Origin: Sulfurimonas sp.
Lineage (GTDB): Bacteria > Campylobacterota > Campylobacteria > Campylobacterales > Sulfurimonadaceae
Assembly (NCBI GenBank): GCA_030673275.1
Contig: DAOVJL010000095.1
Span: forward strand, 1-5,567
Length of the DNA: 5,567 nt
Direction: 5' to 3'
Shown here one piece after another: positions 4,940-5,567 of this stretch; position 1 is the first letter of the stretch; each line of letters starts with the position of its first letter. The notes below the pieces were generated by a model, which searched no databases, was not told the origin of the DNA, and worked only from the letters and a program-made list of their open reading frames with translations. A program made the position numbers and the translations under genes.

Positions 4940-5567
4940 ATGAGTTGTGAAAAGCGGTATAAATATATTCCTCTTCGAAATAGATATATTCCAGCTCTTT
5001 TATTAGTAGCAGTATTTATAGTTTTTGCATATATTAATGTGGAAAATATAATCGACTCGTTAGAGGATGATGTCGATGTCATCAATACTAGTGGCCGTCA
5101 AAGAATGCTCTCTCAAAACTTAATACTCCTTGGATTAAAATATCTAGACGATACGTCTGAAAAAAATAGATTAACTTTAGAAAAAAATATAAAACTTATG
5201 AGAGACTCACATAATCATCTTGTAGAAGAACATAACAGCCCCCAACTAAAAACTATCTATGATGGCAAAAAATTATCTATTAAAGTAGATGCTTTTTTAA
5301 ATAAATTTAATATTTACATTAAACAACCTAGTGAAAAACTCGTTGCAGAACTATCTGTAGATGCTCAAGTTTTACTTCCTTTACTTTCAGAAGCTGTAGA
5401 AAAATATGAAAATATAAATTATTTAAAAGTAAGTAAGTTAGAACAAACTCAGCTGTTAATTTTGATTGCTACAATTATACTATTGCTGCTAGAAGCCATA
5501 TTTATATTTTATCCAGCCAGCGAACAGATAAAAAAGAATACTGATGAACTAGAAGAGTTCAACAATA
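4940..5567 (+). CDS. PilJ/NarX-like membrane sensor, probably a histidine kinase (3' end outside window)
   Basis: This frame is open from the ATG at 4940 to the right edge (209 codons). GAGG at 4931-4934, 5 nt upstream, supports the start. TM1 is about residues 17-33 and TM2 about 172-191, enclosing a helical extracytoplasmic domain. That domain begins with INTSGRQRMLSQ (48-59), the signature of the PilJ-type N-terminal sensor domain and similar to the ligand-binding P-box of the NarX/NarQ nitrate sensors. After TM2 comes a charged, coiled-coil-like segment (195-209) ending ELEEFNN. Such a sequence commonly leads directly into the phospho-accepting helix of histidine kinases, so a kinase is most likely. 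A diguanylate cyclase or chemoreceptor is possible. The residue after LSQ is often Arg in the PilJ motif but is Asn here (N60). Ligand and output are not visible. Confidence 0.82.
   Translation, partial: MSCEKRYKYIPLRNRYIPALLLVAVFIVFAYINVENIIDSLEDDVDVINTSGRQRMLSQNLILLGLKYLDDTSEKNRLTLEKNIKLMRDSHNHLVEEHNSPQLKTIYDGKKLSIKVDAFLNKFNIYIKQPSEKLVAELSVDAQVLLPLLSEAVEKYENINYLKVSKLEQTQLLILIATIILLLLEAIFIFYPASEQIKKNTDELEEFNN

Overview
The window is AT-rich bacterial DNA that most resembles the Campylobacterota (former Epsilonproteobacteria), probably a Sulfurimonas-like organism. Three things suggest this. The first is the minus-strand gene order kdsA-ribH-nusB, which is characteristic of that group. The second is a metal-dependent type KdsA. 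The third is a large multiheme cytochrome c together with a PilJ-type extracytoplasmic sensor. The genus assignment is inference from gene content and composition, not from a database match.

Reading the minus strand from right to left: a 10-TM EamA/DMT transporter gene (3967-4854) has a promoter so close to its ATG that the mRNA may be leaderless. Then comes kdsA (3096-3887) behind an extended -10 promoter, followed by ribH (2479-2943), nusB (1940-2344) and a multiheme cytochrome c gene (1-1936, cut by the left edge). The cytochrome ATG lies 3 nt after the nusB stop. KdsA makes KDO-8-phosphate for LPS, RibH makes the riboflavin precursor, and NusB is a transcription antitermination and rRNA factor. 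The cytochrome is a different kind of gene: an exported redox protein with 11 visible CXXCH haem sites.

The kdsA/ribH and ribH/nusB spacers (152 and 134 nt) are long for such an operon and are not empty. Both end in the same 42-44 nt element (38 identities in 44 aligned columns). This element carries a conserved AT hairpin directly against the Shine-Dalgarno sequence and a second hairpin behind it. Upstream of that element each spacer holds a different set of inverted repeats. This shared leader is the most unusual non-coding signal in the window.

At the right end, a plus-strand gene starting at 4940 runs divergently from the transporter gene and leaves the window after 209 codons. It encodes a two-TM sensor with a PilJ/NarX-like extracytoplasmic domain and probably continues as a histidine kinase. 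I found no tRNA, rRNA, CRISPR array, insertion sequence or convincing strong terminator. Outside the genes, every stretch is under 160 nt and is described in the features.
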